A stretch of DNA of 64,000 nt from Manduca sexta (GCF_014839805.1 NC_051138.1:16024020-16088019); one strand, 5' to 3'. Positions 23,001 to 38,000 are shown, counted from the first letter of the stretch. Notes: generated by a model not told the origin, from the letters alone. Numbers and translations are program-made.

Positions 23001-26000
23001 TGATCTGTATATTTGGGATTGCGATCATTAATTGGTTGTTTATATTTATTACCCAGAAATAGTTGTAGACACGTACGAATAGAATTCAGAACCAAAATGT
23101 CAAAGTATAATATAAATAAAAACTAAATAAGTCTAAAAAAAAGTTAAATGTCACGAAAATAACGTAAAGAAATAAACATGTGAATAAATTATCTAAATAA
23201 TTAATCGCCGTCTGCTAAATTTAGTTTCAAATAATTTTATGATATACCTACGTATTTTAATTACATTTTATTATTATTATTTAAATGTACTGTGGTTTTT
23301 TTGTTAAACTATCATTAACATATTTATGACTGTCCTTCACTTCACTCTACATTTGGACTTCGAGTATACTGCCAGCATACACCACAAGCCTCTAAAACGA
23401 GGCGAGAACATATGGAATTATGTATAAAATTGGGCGTCAGGGTCGTAGTTTGTATTTTTTTATAAAGTAATTATATTAAATTCATTAATTAAACCCATCA
23501 GCATATGACTAAAGAATTAAGAAGAATTAAAAAAAGATTATGTGATAATATTCCATAATATTAAATTCGACCGTAGAGTTGAATATATTTGTAACATAAA
23601 AAAAAAACAAAGGATCATATCATAAAGTAGATTTATTAAATTTAATTTATTTTTATTTGAATTTGAAATTTAAAGATCAAAAGCACAAGCCGTTCTACTA
23701 TAAATTTATTAAAAGCCACCCGTGTCAGTACGTAACACATGTTAGATTTTGATTATTTATCTTCACTTTGACAATTTTATTAAATTGTTATAGTTATCAA
23801 TGTATAAAGATTATATTTTACTAAAGAAAAAATTTAATATACTTAAAAATAATATATTTTAAATATTTTACAGACCATGTGGAACGCACTAGCAATTTGT
23901 TTAAGATGTCGCTCGTGTCTCCGGCGGGTAAAATAAAACCAGCTGCGTACTTTTAGCATTAAGAATGTGTTAATTCAGAATTATTTGCCAAATTTCATCA
24001 AAAACAATTCAATGTTCTCGCATATATCACAAAAATCGAAATAATAAAAAATAACATAAATACAGCTTTATAAAAGCTTAGCTTTTTTATTATTATATTA
24101 AATTGGTAATTTTGGTCTAGTTTTTCTCTTTTACTTACAATTAGTAACTAGTGAACTGGTAAGTAATTATATTTGGCATTCACTTATTATTTTATTAATT
24201 ATCATCATCATCTTTTTCGGTAGTAACTAATAAATTTTACCAATAACATCTGTACTGTAAAAATAGCTTTTTATCAACTTCATTGATTTGTGTATTTTTA
24301 ATTATCTTAACTAGTCTACAAGAGTCAAAATATTGTTTCCCATATATATAAATAAAATAAATAATATAAATTTCTCATCTATGTATATTATTACTTCACT
24401 TACTAAAGTATGAATAATTAATTTAGTGTAAAGAAAAGGCTTACGGAATAGAACCATCCAAATCTGTCGACAAGCGGCGCGCCTCCAGTTGTGCTGGCTG
24501 GTAAAGTCTTCGCGAAGTCCAGGAGTCCGTCCTCGTAACCTTCGAACAGGAGCTCCCTGGCCAACTTGGAGATGGAGATACCGTGGCCGAACATCGCCAG
24601 CCCCATCGAGAGGCCCTTCTGCTGGAAATAGCCCCAGAACCTGGCGCGGTAGATGGCTGACTGGAAATAAACAAAATAAATAAACTGGTGGAACTACCAA
24701 GGTGGACCAACTAGGGTGGACCTACCAGGGTGAATATTCCAAGGTGGGTCTACCATGTCCAGCTAAAGATCTACCAGCACTTGTAGAATTTTATTTTAGT
24801 TAACATTTGTTTTTAATAACTGATAAAATTTAACCTAGATTTGTCTGAAAAGCATTCTATTTCTTAATGAAATTCTTACCAAAATCAGTCTAGCCGCTTC
24901 CGAGAACATAAATAAAAAAACTACTATCTCGTTTGTGTTTTGGTAACGTCTATGTATAAGCTTCGCTTTTTTAATTACGTGCATAGAAACAGAAACGTTT
25001 CAAATCAAACACAAATAATTATATCAAATTATACTAACGAGTAATTCTTTAAAATATACAAATTTATTTCTAGCATGCGTTCAACATCTGTCAGATTATA
25101 CGAATATGTGTTTAAGGAAGTTCTTAATCAGATTAACTATACGGAAGGTAAAACAATATGTGTGCTACACAAAATTGGGAATCAATTAGAATCTGGCGCA
25201 AAACGCGCGTCAATTACAACATATGAATCCCTCTTAGTCGAATTTCGGACACGGTGGCCAATTTCAATGGAGATCAACCATGCAGGAGATATTATAGTGC
25301 GCAATACACAGGTGTACTCTCTGTTCCTTCACTATTATGGTCCGGTGAGACGGCAACCCGACATGACCGGAGAGAGATCAGGCGCAGGACCAACGGCTTT
25401 ACGTGCTTTTCTAGGCACAAGGGTATCACAAGCTAACTTCCTAACTCCATACTGTGACTAAGTAATTTTTAAGATGAAAACACCCAACAATTATTTTTGG
25501 CCTGACACGGGATTCGAACCAAGGACCTCAGCGCGATAGTCGTACTCATACCAATACCGGTACAACATATACAAAATTCGATAGCTGTACTACCAGTTAG
25601 TCAAAGTAACTTTGGACGTTACTTTAACAAATAAATAGTAGTTTTTAGTTTAAAGTAATTGAATCGTCAATCATCAAGCAAAGTTATAAATGTATTGCTT
25701 CAGCAGAATTAGGATAGTAACTAATCTTCTTGTAAAAGACAAACGTGAAACATTACGCATGATTAGTAATTTGAACATTATTTAACATATTTAAGTTAAA
25801 AAAATCGAATTTCGAATATTATACTTTTTAAGATTAGCCGGGCAAATTGGTTTACCATCGGCCGTGGAGGATATTTACTAGCTTTCAATTACTGCATCAT
25901 AATAAGTTATGCTTTACTATATCACTGCCTTCATTAATTTAGCTACCGAAAACAAAGTTCGTCTGGTCGTGTTCGTCAAAAATCATTATAACTTCAAGCC

Positions 26001-29000
26001 GCGGGATCAGTGGAGTTTTAACGAAGTCCGAGATACCAAATCCATGTGGATTATATTCATACTGCTAGGGGTAAATACGATCGCGCAGGGACGGCTGTGG
26101 ACGAAGACTTTAGACACTTCCGTCGGAGGAAGCCCGCAGCCGTCCCAAATGCGCCGAAGATGGCCACCGCGGAGTATTAGTCGGTAGGCCGTGCGTAGGG
26201 TGCGTAGGTACTGTTAGGGACTCGGCCCGGCGGTCACCCGAAGGCCAACATCAAATCCGGGCGGCTCAATACCGGGCCGTAAGGCATGCGTACCCACCCC
26301 AACATACCGGCTCAGTCGCCACCCAATGAAGGCTGGGCGGTAGTGACAAGATATATACCGTTGATAAGAAAAATATAGCACGGGAACAATAGCCCCACCC
26401 TTACACAATTGGCAACACATTGCGCCATATTTTACAACATGGTCCGCAATATATATTAACATGTTTAGACGTTGCGCAACCGGTTACAAACTATTCATAA
26501 TCATAAACAAAAAAAAAATATTTGCATTTTTATTACAAAAACAAAACTCGTCTGTACACACTGGACGATTGCAAATTTTTTATTAAATATTTTAATTGTT
26601 CAGCTGTCAGACTGTTAATGGCTATATCGAAGCTACGAAATCGGTTAGATCAGTAAAGTAAAAAAACAGATTACATATAAGTGTCTATTGCATGACTATA
26701 AAGGTCTACAAAATTATTAATATTTGATATATTTTGCAGCCGTCTCGATGCCAACTAATATTAACCCTGCCCTAATCCTGGCAGTTTGTGATCGCGAATC
26801 AGTTGTCTGTACATGCTAAGTTTGTTTTACTTTCCCTAAAATTAATCAAAAATAAAACCTCTTGAAAACTACTACAAAAACAAACTTTATATTATGTATT
26901 TACTTTATATTTGAAATCGGCGCCTAATTTAAATTGAACATTATCTAAGTCAAATTTCCACTAAACTTTTGGCCTTTTTTTTGCAATTAATTCACTAATC
27001 ATGTAAGAAATATTTGGGCAAGTTTGTTAATTAAAGCCCTTGCGGTTTTTTTTTTGTCAAAACATAATAGGCCTCTATCACGTGTTATAAACTTGTGTAT
27101 AACACGTGAAACAGGACTATACTAGTATATAAAGCCCTTTGCGTACGGTTCCCATTAATTGGTTGGAGCGTGATAGCCACTTTGGCAAATATATGGCATA
27201 AATATGGTACATGGTATTCAGTGGTGGTTGACACGTCTCTCATTGATGAACTTCATAGTTGGATTACACAACACTACCCAGAAACGTGGTCACCTGTGAA
27301 ACTATAAGATAATTGTAACAATGCGATACAAACAAGGATTTGTTACATTTAGATAAATATCTACACAAAATAATAGTTTTTACCTACACAAAAAACAGGG
27401 CGCGTGGAAATCGTTTTTTTTTTGTTGATAGGCCTACGATAATAATTTCCATATTGCGTAGATTGTAGGTAGGCGTATTAGAGATACTGTGGCTACGAAG
27501 GTAATACTGATTTTTAATCATGATGATAAAGTTACTACCATCTTACGTAGGACCTACCGACGTACGATGAAACGAAGTAGGATGGTGAATAACTGCATTT
27601 AGATGTTAAATACAGTGGAGACAATCTTTTAGTTAACACGTCTTAACATTGACGGTCCCTTAGTCGTCAGAATTACGCCGGCCTGTCCCATAACCTAGCT
27701 GATCCAAGAAATGGTTTCGCTGCATTAGACCGTCAAATTAGATTACAGGTGTACGGGGTGGTAATCAGTTGTAAAAAATTTAGGAAACTTCTTACTAGTG
27801 ACAATTAACATTCAGCAAAGCGAACAGTATAATTTTGCCACTAATGCAAACATAACGTATCTGGTGAATAGTTGAACATTCTGATAATACAAAGTTAACA
27901 CATCTGATAGTAACTTGTTCTATTAGAGAAAACCAATGTACGGAATTCATAATTTCCATTGAGTGTTCAAATATTTTTTTTATTAATAGCAAGTTATAAA
28001 AACCAGTCTAAATTATAATGTTGCCTATTTAAAATACTTGACTCACGCCTCCCATGAATAAATTATTTTACAATATGCTAAACCGACCTTCAAAATTTGC
28101 GAAGGCATAAACTGGTGACTTAAATTTGAGAAATAGATCACGACTTCTAAATAATGACTACGCAGTCTGTAGATATCGTATAACAGACGACTGGCTTCGG
28201 AAATAATTGATTATAAAAGCAAAAAGCCACAGAACAATAACTTATTCAAACTTTACTCAATATCTGCAAGTCAGTTACGATACCAAATCTGACCCGTAAA
28301 CTCTTCTACATATTTGATTTAATAATAATAAATCGCCCCCTACTCAAGCATAAAGCAGTTGTGTCAAACGAGCCCACTTCGGGTTTTCAGAATTGGCATT
28401 ATATTTCATATTTATGACAATAATTTGAATTTATTAATTCCTATATAGGTTATCGAAATTCATCTTATACTGACCAGTATGTATTTAAATTTTTTATTAT
28501 TTTTAAATTATTTACTATTTTTAAATCTAATTTGTTTCAACCACGTATACTTATATATAACGAACACAATGCGTTTTTATACCAGAAAGGGTAAGCTGAA
28601 GTGTAACCACACCGCCCACTTTTCACTATGTGTATTGCGTCGCATAATATATACGTCCCATTATAAGGGGCGACGCTACCACCATACCCCGGCAATTCCA
28701 GACTCCTTACTAATTGATACTGGATCTCACTTTGCCCGCCCCAAAATTCGGACCCGGAACTTTTATCGTGAGGTGTCGAAACACGCACGCAATACAATTA
28801 CGCCACCAGTGTACCAATAATATAGGCGTTAAATATTTTACATTAATTAAATCTATTTAGGCTATATTTCATAATATTTTAATAAACAAGTTTGAAACTG
28901 GGGTCATGGCATTTTTTAAAAGAAAAGGAAGCTGAGCGTGTTAAATGGTCACTACATAACTTCCAAATAGGTAGAAGATTCTTGTCTTTACAGATAAATA

Positions 29001-32000
29001 TGTAACACAAAGAATTACCAAAAAAAAATTTTTCACGTGAATTTTCTACAACTTCCACTCTAGTCGGCTGGGCTTAAGGCTACCAAAATATGGTTTTGAA
29101 TCACGCAATAGATTTTTTATATATGGGTTTACGTGACGTGTAATCAGCTCGCCTGACGGCACCTATGCCTCTCCATAAATAATACTGTCTAACACCACCA
29201 GTTCTTTGACAACAAAACCTTGCGTAGAGAGGTAGAGTGCGTTTCATTATCGCAAATGCCATTGACGAAGAGTGATGTGAACTTACAGCTGCTATAACAT
29301 TGAGGGTGGTGATGTTGTCGTCCAGGGAGGCATTGTTGGAGGGGTCCCACACCCAGCTCCGGACTGTGCGGTAGCCGATGGTGCCGTTGTTCGGGTGGTA
29401 CGTAATGTTCACGTGCTTTCGTCGCTCCAGGTATCTGTACGGACCTGGAGAAGTATAGCTCATGAATTATAGGTCCCTCGTTCTATATAATTTTCGAGAG
29501 ATTACTCCCTTGCGTGATTTTTTTTCGGTTGTCAATTTATAGACCTGGAGAATTATAGCTCATGAATTATAGGTTCGCTCTATACAAGAGCTGGCTCCCG
29601 TGCGTGATTTTTTGCGTGAATTCTGTTTGCGTTAAATAGGTACCTAAATGGAATATAAATCTTGTTTTACACGTTTTGAATTTTATGATTTGTTTAATAT
29701 AATTATGATTTCGCTGGTCAGTTTATACCGATGTCTAGAGTTGCTGAATTATTGGCAGAAGCTTCGCTGCAGCCGAAAACACTGCCCAAATACTCCACAC
29801 AGATATTGTAATTTAATTTCAATTACTACACATCCACGACACGAAACCTGAAGATACAGAGATATTAAACTCGAATTATGAAGATAACTTACCCAATTCC
29901 TCGAAATTTGGCTTCTCCTCAGGGAACTTGTCAGCATTAGTCCAGTTGAACATGTAGATGTCGAAGAAGATGGGCACTGTTGGGGCCAGCCAGGAGTTGT
30001 ACGAACGGGAGTTGGGCGTCAGCGCTAATTGCTGTCAAAAGAAGTGGCTCTTAAAAAATACTACACCACTTAGCAAACAGAAAAAAAGAGCGGTGATAGC
30101 CTATTTGGGTGTGGAACGGACTGCCGAGACGAATGTCCGCAGATTCAAATTCCAAGGGCACACACCTCTGACTTTTCTAAGATTATGTGTGTATTCTTTG
30201 TAAATTATCGCTTGCTTTAACGGTGAATCAAAAAATCGTGAGGACACCTACATACCTGAGAAATTCTCTATAGGAATTTGAAGTCTACCAATCCACTAGG
30301 CCAACGTGGTGGACTAAGGCCTAATCCCTATCAGTAGTAGTGGAGGCCCGTGCCCAGCAGTGGGACAGTATAAAATACTGGGCTGATATTATTATTATTA
30401 TTATATACTTGGCAAACACGGTAGTTAAACGAAACAATTCTTACATGAATTGTTGTCATTAATAGACAATTTATTTACAAAATAATATTTATAGCTGACT
30501 ATAAAATCAATATTAATTAACTGTAAAAGTAACCGTATAATTTTATAACATTAAAAAGAGGTATTTTTTAATTTGCTCAAATTTATGTCTTGGAATTCCT
30601 TAGCGCATCGGTACCACATATAAAATTCCGATAAGCATCTAAAAATATCCATTATTCTAGTCACGTTTTAAAACACTCAATAAAAAGTATTTCTTATAAA
30701 TATTTAAAAACATCAAATTATTTATTTAATGGCATGTTTAGCGACGTCAGTACCTATATACAATAAACCGGTTTTAATATTTTAAATTAAAAAACGATAT
30801 TTTATTGCGCAATTTGTAAATAAATATTATAATTCGAAGTATTACAAAATATCTTAAAATAAAAATGGTCAAAGTTGACACGCCCGTGAAAATGCTAAAT
30901 AGCAATATTATGGTCGATCTGTTTTGATCAGCGAAAAAATATACATTACTGATTCAAGACTATGGAACTGATTCCAAAATTATTCAAACAAAGTAATGTA
31001 GATTTAATAACTAAACAAAATTAGTAATTTTCCACCTCTGTTTGTCTCTCTCTTTCTATAATACCTGATATAAAGAATGCAATGAAAAATGTTCTTATGA
31101 AAATATGTGGTCATTTTCGGAACATAAAATCATACGCAACCTCAAGTAGTCGACATTGGTCATACATTTTTTAAACACTATAACGACATTTTCAGTAACC
31201 AAGTCGACCTTACAAGTGTATTTATTTAAATTTAGCAAACAAACAGGCACGTAGAACATAACGGCCATTTTAATGCAAAATGGCGGTCTTTATTTTCATT
31301 AATGTAGCATTTTTCCGCGTGTTACAAATATAATATTTTTTAACTAGATTTAATATTGCATACATAAAAATAAAATATTATTCATTAAACATATTATTTT
31401 GATATGCTTGATCACCGTAATTCTGTTTATGAAAGTCGAGATTCTCTTGCGTGTTTGGCGTACAATACGCAATATAGAAACATATATACCAGCAGGGCCG
31501 CAGATTACTTACATCGAAACTTTAAGGCGCTCCCTCAGCAGAGCGGCACGCAAACCGTTTATAGGAATCTACTTGATATTTATAAAACAGAAAAAAAGTT
31601 TATTCTTTTTATAATGTGGATATGAAAAATATTTGATTCTTTGCCTCTTCTAAATTATAGGTACTTAATTTTAATTTGTAACCCAACAATTTAACAAAAT
31701 ATATACAATTTAATAAGGAATATTTTATTAATTTAAATTTTTCATAATGTCTAAACCTGGTTTTTTAAACAATTATTCGTATATCTTTGCATATTCCCGC
31801 AGTACATTGCGCGCTGATAATGTACGGAACGAATTCTCAAGGCCATTTGCTCGAGAGCGGGTCTTGACTGAAACTTAACCTCTTCCAAATATGTTTGCAT
31901 AGTTTTCCTAAAATTAACTTGAACCTTCGAAGTTCAAGTTAATTTTAGGAAAACTACGACCCTGCACACTGACCTTTGCCAAATAGATAAATAAAATGTT

Positions 32001-35000
32001 TAATTTTGGTCCAAATAAATATAAATACTTTTACTGTATATGATTTTATAATATACCTATAATATTTATTATATATCCGGAAGGCAACTGGATAATTATT
32101 TGTTTTAAATTATATGCCACGTTTTTTATTTATATAGTTTCTTGGACAACTAGAAGAACCTGTTCTTGAATGAATTTGTGTAACCTCAGACATTTTTTGC
32201 ATGTATTGGCCGTCGACCATACTTCGTGGTTCGGCGATTGATCTCGTGGCTCTATAATTTTCTGAGACTAAGATCCTGGGACCGCTGTAGAAGCTTTTAT
32301 ATTACTTTGGATGTTAAGTTTCCTAGCTATTGTAATAGGGTGGTCACTTCTAATTATACCAAATTAAAAAATACAATACTACAACACTTCTTCTTCTTCT
32401 TCACGCTGCAGATGTGCAAAATCTATTGTTCTCTGGTATAAAAGAAATTCATTTTTTTGTTTGTATCACGAGACAGACTGGCCGTTCGTCTGATGGTAAG
32501 CGATACGACTGCCCATAAACAGTAGCACCAACACCTTGAATTACATATTGTTTAATATTCCATTGCGTAGAGACTACACACTGTTGCTTGGCGGCAGAAA
32601 TAGACATTGCGGTGGTACCAGGCGGACTCTCACACATAGAGACATACCAGCAGTAATATTTCCTTTAAATGTGCTGTGACACATTCCTTATTGACAAGTT
32701 TCATGGTTCTTTATTTTTTTCACAGCTGAAATAGAAACTAGACCGGTATATTTTATATAAATTTCTATTTGATACCTTTACGCGTTCTCGAGGAAAACGG
32801 TAGTTTCAGATAGACAGACGGGAATTCAACAAAGTGTTCCTATAAGGATTGTTTTCGTAACAAATAACCCTAAAAAAGAGTGATAAAAAAAACTACTTGT
32901 ATGTGATGATTTCTTTATGTGTAGCAAATAGTGGCTAGAAGTGACGCTGAACTTATTAAAGGTTAACAACACTTCGAAACAAGTTGGAAAACAAAAAATT
33001 GAGATCGTTATGAAAAGATTTTCATTGATCGTACAAAAAATAAAAAAACTGCTATTTGATGTAAGACATTAGGCAATGTTATCACCCGAGCAAATCTGGT
33101 CTCGTCATGATGCAGACATAATTATCTTCAGCGTGGCTCTACAAACTCGCCTCCTTAAATTATTGGTTGTGTACACATATATGGTCTGATGGATCCCTGA
33201 TTTCTCAGAGCGGCCGCCATTTTAGGTTTTTGTCCTAGATAGTCCAAAGGTCCGGTGGACCTAATGTGTTTGCCGCCCCAAGGAAAGGGAAGAGGAGCGC
33301 CTGGGCCGAAAAAAAACTTCGCTCCCTTTTTTTCCGGTGACCTTTTTTTAGCTCCCTAGTGTATGTCTATAGCACTGCTCTAGAGACTTTGGCGCACTCC
33401 TTGAGACCTGGTGACCTCCCTTCCCCACACTGCTAGAAGTTAACACGTTTAAAGGTTTATTTTAGGCATTTTATCACCCCCCTAAAAGTGCTTTCTCGGA
33501 TGGAGCACCACACCCACCCCAACTAGGCTCCACCACTGTTTGTTAAGATGATTTATCTGAAATTTGGTCTCCTAGAAAGGATTGGCGTCAGGCAAAAGGC
33601 TGGTCACAAAAAATAACCAATTCCTTTCACCAGAAAAAAATATAGCTATGACTCCACATTGGAATGGCACAGAAGATGAATGTGGCTCTATAAACTTTAA
33701 AATACTTCTAACCTAGGATCAAAACACGAGAATAACACCAGTTCTTATATTAGGTTTAAAAGTTTATTCCATTAAGCGACTTAATAAATGCAAATTTATG
33801 CAGATGTTTATGAATTCGTTATCCATGTTTATCCGAATTATATCGCTTAACAACTGGTTCGTTATGTATATTAAAGTCGGTACACTTTATTACACATTAA
33901 TCGGATATTTATGTGGCTATTTATTTTTCAAACAGTTTTTGTGTACGTGTTATAATTAGCGATTTAATATTGCACAATAATATGACCCTCAGAGTCTATC
34001 TCACTGCACCTATAGGCATGCACCTCTGCTCTTCGAGGATTAAGGTGTGCTGTGCGTGTTTTCTACCTGATAGACTATTCTAACAATAAGCATAAGAGAT
34101 AATACGAATGCTCTCAGTAAAAAATAAATTTTGGCGCAACGATAACCCTTGTAACCCTTACTTGAAGTTGGCATAAAGAACGACAAATGCCATAAAAAAA
34201 CAATAAAAAATAGTTAGACTCAAATTAATGTATATCTATGCTAATATAAAGCTGAAGAGCTTGTTTGTTTGAACGCGCTAATCTCAGCTAGTTAACTGAT
34301 TTTTATTTTTTTTTTCACTAATAGGAAGCTATATTCCTCCTGAGTATTTTTTATCCCGCGAAAATATTTCAATACTTTTATCAAACCATTTTATACACTG
34401 TCTATTACTTAGAATAAAGTCTTATATATTTCAGTAATTAGAGTGTTGATGATTATGATGCTGATCACAATCCGTAACTCTTTTGTAATTCGCCAACGAA
34501 CACAAATGGTCTAGGATTTTATAATATACAAGATTCATTTTTGTATACCATAAAGCCGGAACACCAAAATTAGATTTTGGTGTAAAACATCACATAAAAA
34601 TACAAAAATAATAATAACAATGAAACCTCACGCGGAATTAATAGATCTAGCACACCGTCCGCGGTGCCGCTAGGATCGAGCGGGACGTGTGCGGGGCCGC
34701 GGAGTGGAGAAGGGTCTGCTTGTAACAGTCGGCTGTAGTAATAGGTATCAGAGCGACAAATACGCGCCGAATTTTATTAATACAAAAGTTAACAAGCTTG
34801 ATGAAATTTTAATATGTTTTTTGGATATAATATAATATATGTTAAAAATAAATCAATGGATGTGCTACTGATTCTCGACAAACTAATTTCGGTTTTATAA
34901 TATACTAAAAATAATTTATATACGAATGTATAAATCAAATGCGGAAGCCACTGTTTGATTCTAGATTCATAGACTCAACTAACATTAACAACTTTCTTAC

Positions 35001-38000
35001 ATTTAACGCGTACATATAATAAAATTATGTTAATTGTGTAATTATTTAAAATGTATTTAGCACTTAGATGCCTAAATCTAAATATTTTAGTCTAAAGTTT
35101 TGGCACGTGCAACTGGCGTCCTTGGACGGGATACTGGTTTGAAACCTAGCTTACATCGATGTAGTAATGTAGTGCAAGGGCAATGTTACATGATTGTTTT
35201 GACGTATTTATTTAGACATAGTTTTTTGAGACAATCAAGTCGCACAAGATCGACTAACTAATAAAAAACCACAAAAAAATAAAAATATTTCTATCGGACC
35301 AATGTGGAAATATATTCTTTCAAATAAAAAAGATTTTTTCAAATCGGAAATAAATTACTTTTGACATACAAAAAAAATCCATTTGAGAACCTTCTTTTTG
35401 AACTGCGCTTGTCATCGATATTAAAGAGTGTCATAATGCCCGCGGCACTGGCTACAGTGTTTTGTTGGTGGTAGGACATATTTTATATCAGCCCGGATAG
35501 CGACCACCGTACACAAGGTGTTAAAACCCACCATAGTGGCCCACGTAAGTGAGTCGCCGGTTCCAACAGGCCGGCATAATGGTGTCGACTGTCGAGGGGT
35601 AATCATCTCTCGTCCGTCGACCAATCGGAGCCCATGCAACGTACAGTAGAGGCAATATGCGTGCACGTATAAAAAATGTCTATCAAACTAAATCAAAGAA
35701 CAGATATCGCTTATCTTCTCGCCATAATTTTAAATCAAGGATGGCACTATCACTATGGGATGCGCAGGGATTAAAAAATAGCAGTCGGCAAAGAACGTTG
35801 CATCCCTAAATACTTCTTTCACTTATTGCACCCAATATTATAAGAAGAGGACGGCATGGTAGCAAACGTTATTGGATACCTATATATAACGGCTTTATGT
35901 TGAGCACGTTTAAAGCCGCTATCCGCTTTAATACAAATGTAATCTGCCATCAGCTCTAAATAAGGTTATTGGCACCCGAAACAGATGTAAAAAAAAATTA
36001 CATGGTCATTATTTTTTTTTAAATACACGGGTGATTTATTACCAGTTAGACATTCCACATAAATCTGCCTAACTAAATAAATAGAAATCTAGGTAATAGT
36101 ATCTCTCTGAATTACCACTTAATGTTAATTACAGTATTTATATTACGCAGTATGCATTTATAAAACGCTTTCTTTTAAATATATGTAAGGCAAGGTCAAT
36201 AGCATATAGCAATTGTGATTTTACACATGTTGCATTTTTTTTATTGCTTTGAATGTCGAGACAAGCTTGCCGTTCGCCAGATGGTAATACGACAGCCCAT
36301 AAACAGTGGAAACACCATCCAACACCTTGAATTACAAAGTATTGTTAGTATTCTTCTGCGCTCGCCATCTTGAGACATGAGATGTTAAGTCTTATTATGT
36401 CCAGTAGTTACACTGGCTATAATAACATTCAAAACGGAATACAACAGTGACTACACACGGCTGCTTCCCGTATGGTGGTCCCTATCCAGGCGGACTCTTC
36501 CATATGAGAGTCTTTTTTGTTACATCCTTTTTTTAGCTTATTTTATTTTTTATTGATCCCCAGTCTAAAGTATTCCAAAAAATATTTTTTTGTGTTACAC
36601 AAGAATAATATTATGGTATTTACAAAAAATGATAATTGCAATTTTACTTCTAGGTTCCGATGCTTAAAAAATAATATGTTGTTTATTTTTTTTTAAGTAA
36701 AATACAGTTAACATGTTCTAAAATTAATGTCAATTCGTAAGCTGACAGTGTTTTTTTTTTATTATTTATAAAATACTAGCTTTTGCCCGCGGCTCCGCCC
36801 GCGTTATAAAGTTTTTCAGACTAAAGTTTTCCGTTATAAAAGTAGTACTTTTCCGGGAGCCTATGTTCTTCCCAGGGTCTCAAACTGTCTCCATACTTAA
36901 TTTCATCTTAATAAGTTGGATAGTTTTTGAGTTTAACACGTTCAGGCAGACTTTGTTTTATAATATATTTTTTAGAACTTTTTAAGTGAAACAATCCCGT
37001 CATACATCATTGTTATATTGATTGCATAACTTTAACCGTTTACGCAGCGCAGGCAACGGAAGCTCTCAAAACTCATAATTTTCCCCGTTTTTGCAACATG
37101 TTTCATTACTGCTCCGCTCCTATTGGTCATAGCGTGATGATATATAACTTAGAGCACTCCACAAACAAAGGACTATTCAACACAAAAATATGTTTTCAGT
37201 TCGAATCGGTAGTTCCTGAGATTAGCGATTACTGCTCCGCTCCTATTGAATATAGCGTGATGATATATAGCCTATAGCACTCCACAAACAAAGGGCTATC
37301 CAACGCAAAAAGAATTTTTCAGTTTGGACCGGTAGTTCCTGAGATTAACCATTACTGCTCCGCTCCTATTGGGTATAGCGTGATGATATATAACCTATAG
37401 CACTCCACGAACAAAGAGCTATCCAACGTAAAAATATTTTTTCAGTTTGGACCGGTAGTTCCTGAGATTAGTCTTTACTGCTCCGCTCCTATTGGGTATA
37501 GCGTGATAATATATAGCCTATAGCACTTCACGAACAAAGGGCTATCCAACGCAAGAAGAATTTTTCAGTTTGGACCGGTAGTTCCTGAGATTAGCCATTA
37601 CTGCCCCGCTCCTATTGGGTATAGCGTGATGATATATAGCCTATAGCACTCCACGAACAAAGGGCTATCCAACGTAAAAAGAATGATTTGGTTTGGACCG
37701 GTAGTTCCTGAGATTAGCGCGTTCAAACAAACAAACAAACTCTTCAGCTTTATATAATAGTATAGATATCGGTAAATTAGGAATTTTATCTCTCAACACA
37801 ATTTTATTACAAAATTATCTATTTTTAAATTGGATATTCGAACGTAATTATAACTATAAACTAAAGCAATCGGGCATTAAATAAATTCAGTTCTGCCGGT
37901 AAGTTAAAAAGTGTGTTATCTCTTTAGAAAAAAAAATACAGAATCACCACAATTTTTAAGCATCAAAAATTTATTTCGTTTAATACAACTCTGTCACTCT

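Larger units (their letters stand above)
22253..29286 (-). other. Introns 3 and 4 of the CD36-family gene: content
   Basis: The intron between coding exons 4 and 5 (24444-22253) carries a family C copy (22340-22520) and otherwise AT-rich sequence. The intron between exons 3 and 4 (29286-24661) holds the minisatellite 24686-24757, a SINE-B copy (25220-25570), an R1-like LINE 3' end (26085-26350), a hairpin (27078-27109) and a weak C-like fragment (27650-27770). From 27780 to 29280 I see nothing I can name. Confidence 0.55.

Noticed and set aside
25075..25461. 128-codon plus-strand open frame
   Set aside because: Most of it is the antisense of a SINE-B copy that recurs at 1448-1740.
25499..25560. 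Possible tRNA gene on the minus strand
   Set aside because: The B box is good, but it is continuous with the body of SINE B.
28479..28820. 113-codon open frame and antisense partner
   Set aside because: No domain and biased composition. It lies within a CD36 intron with no splice context.
36775..37768. CRISPR-like repeat spacing
   Set aside because: The 123-bp units are contiguous tandem copies without spacers, in a eukaryotic repeat.
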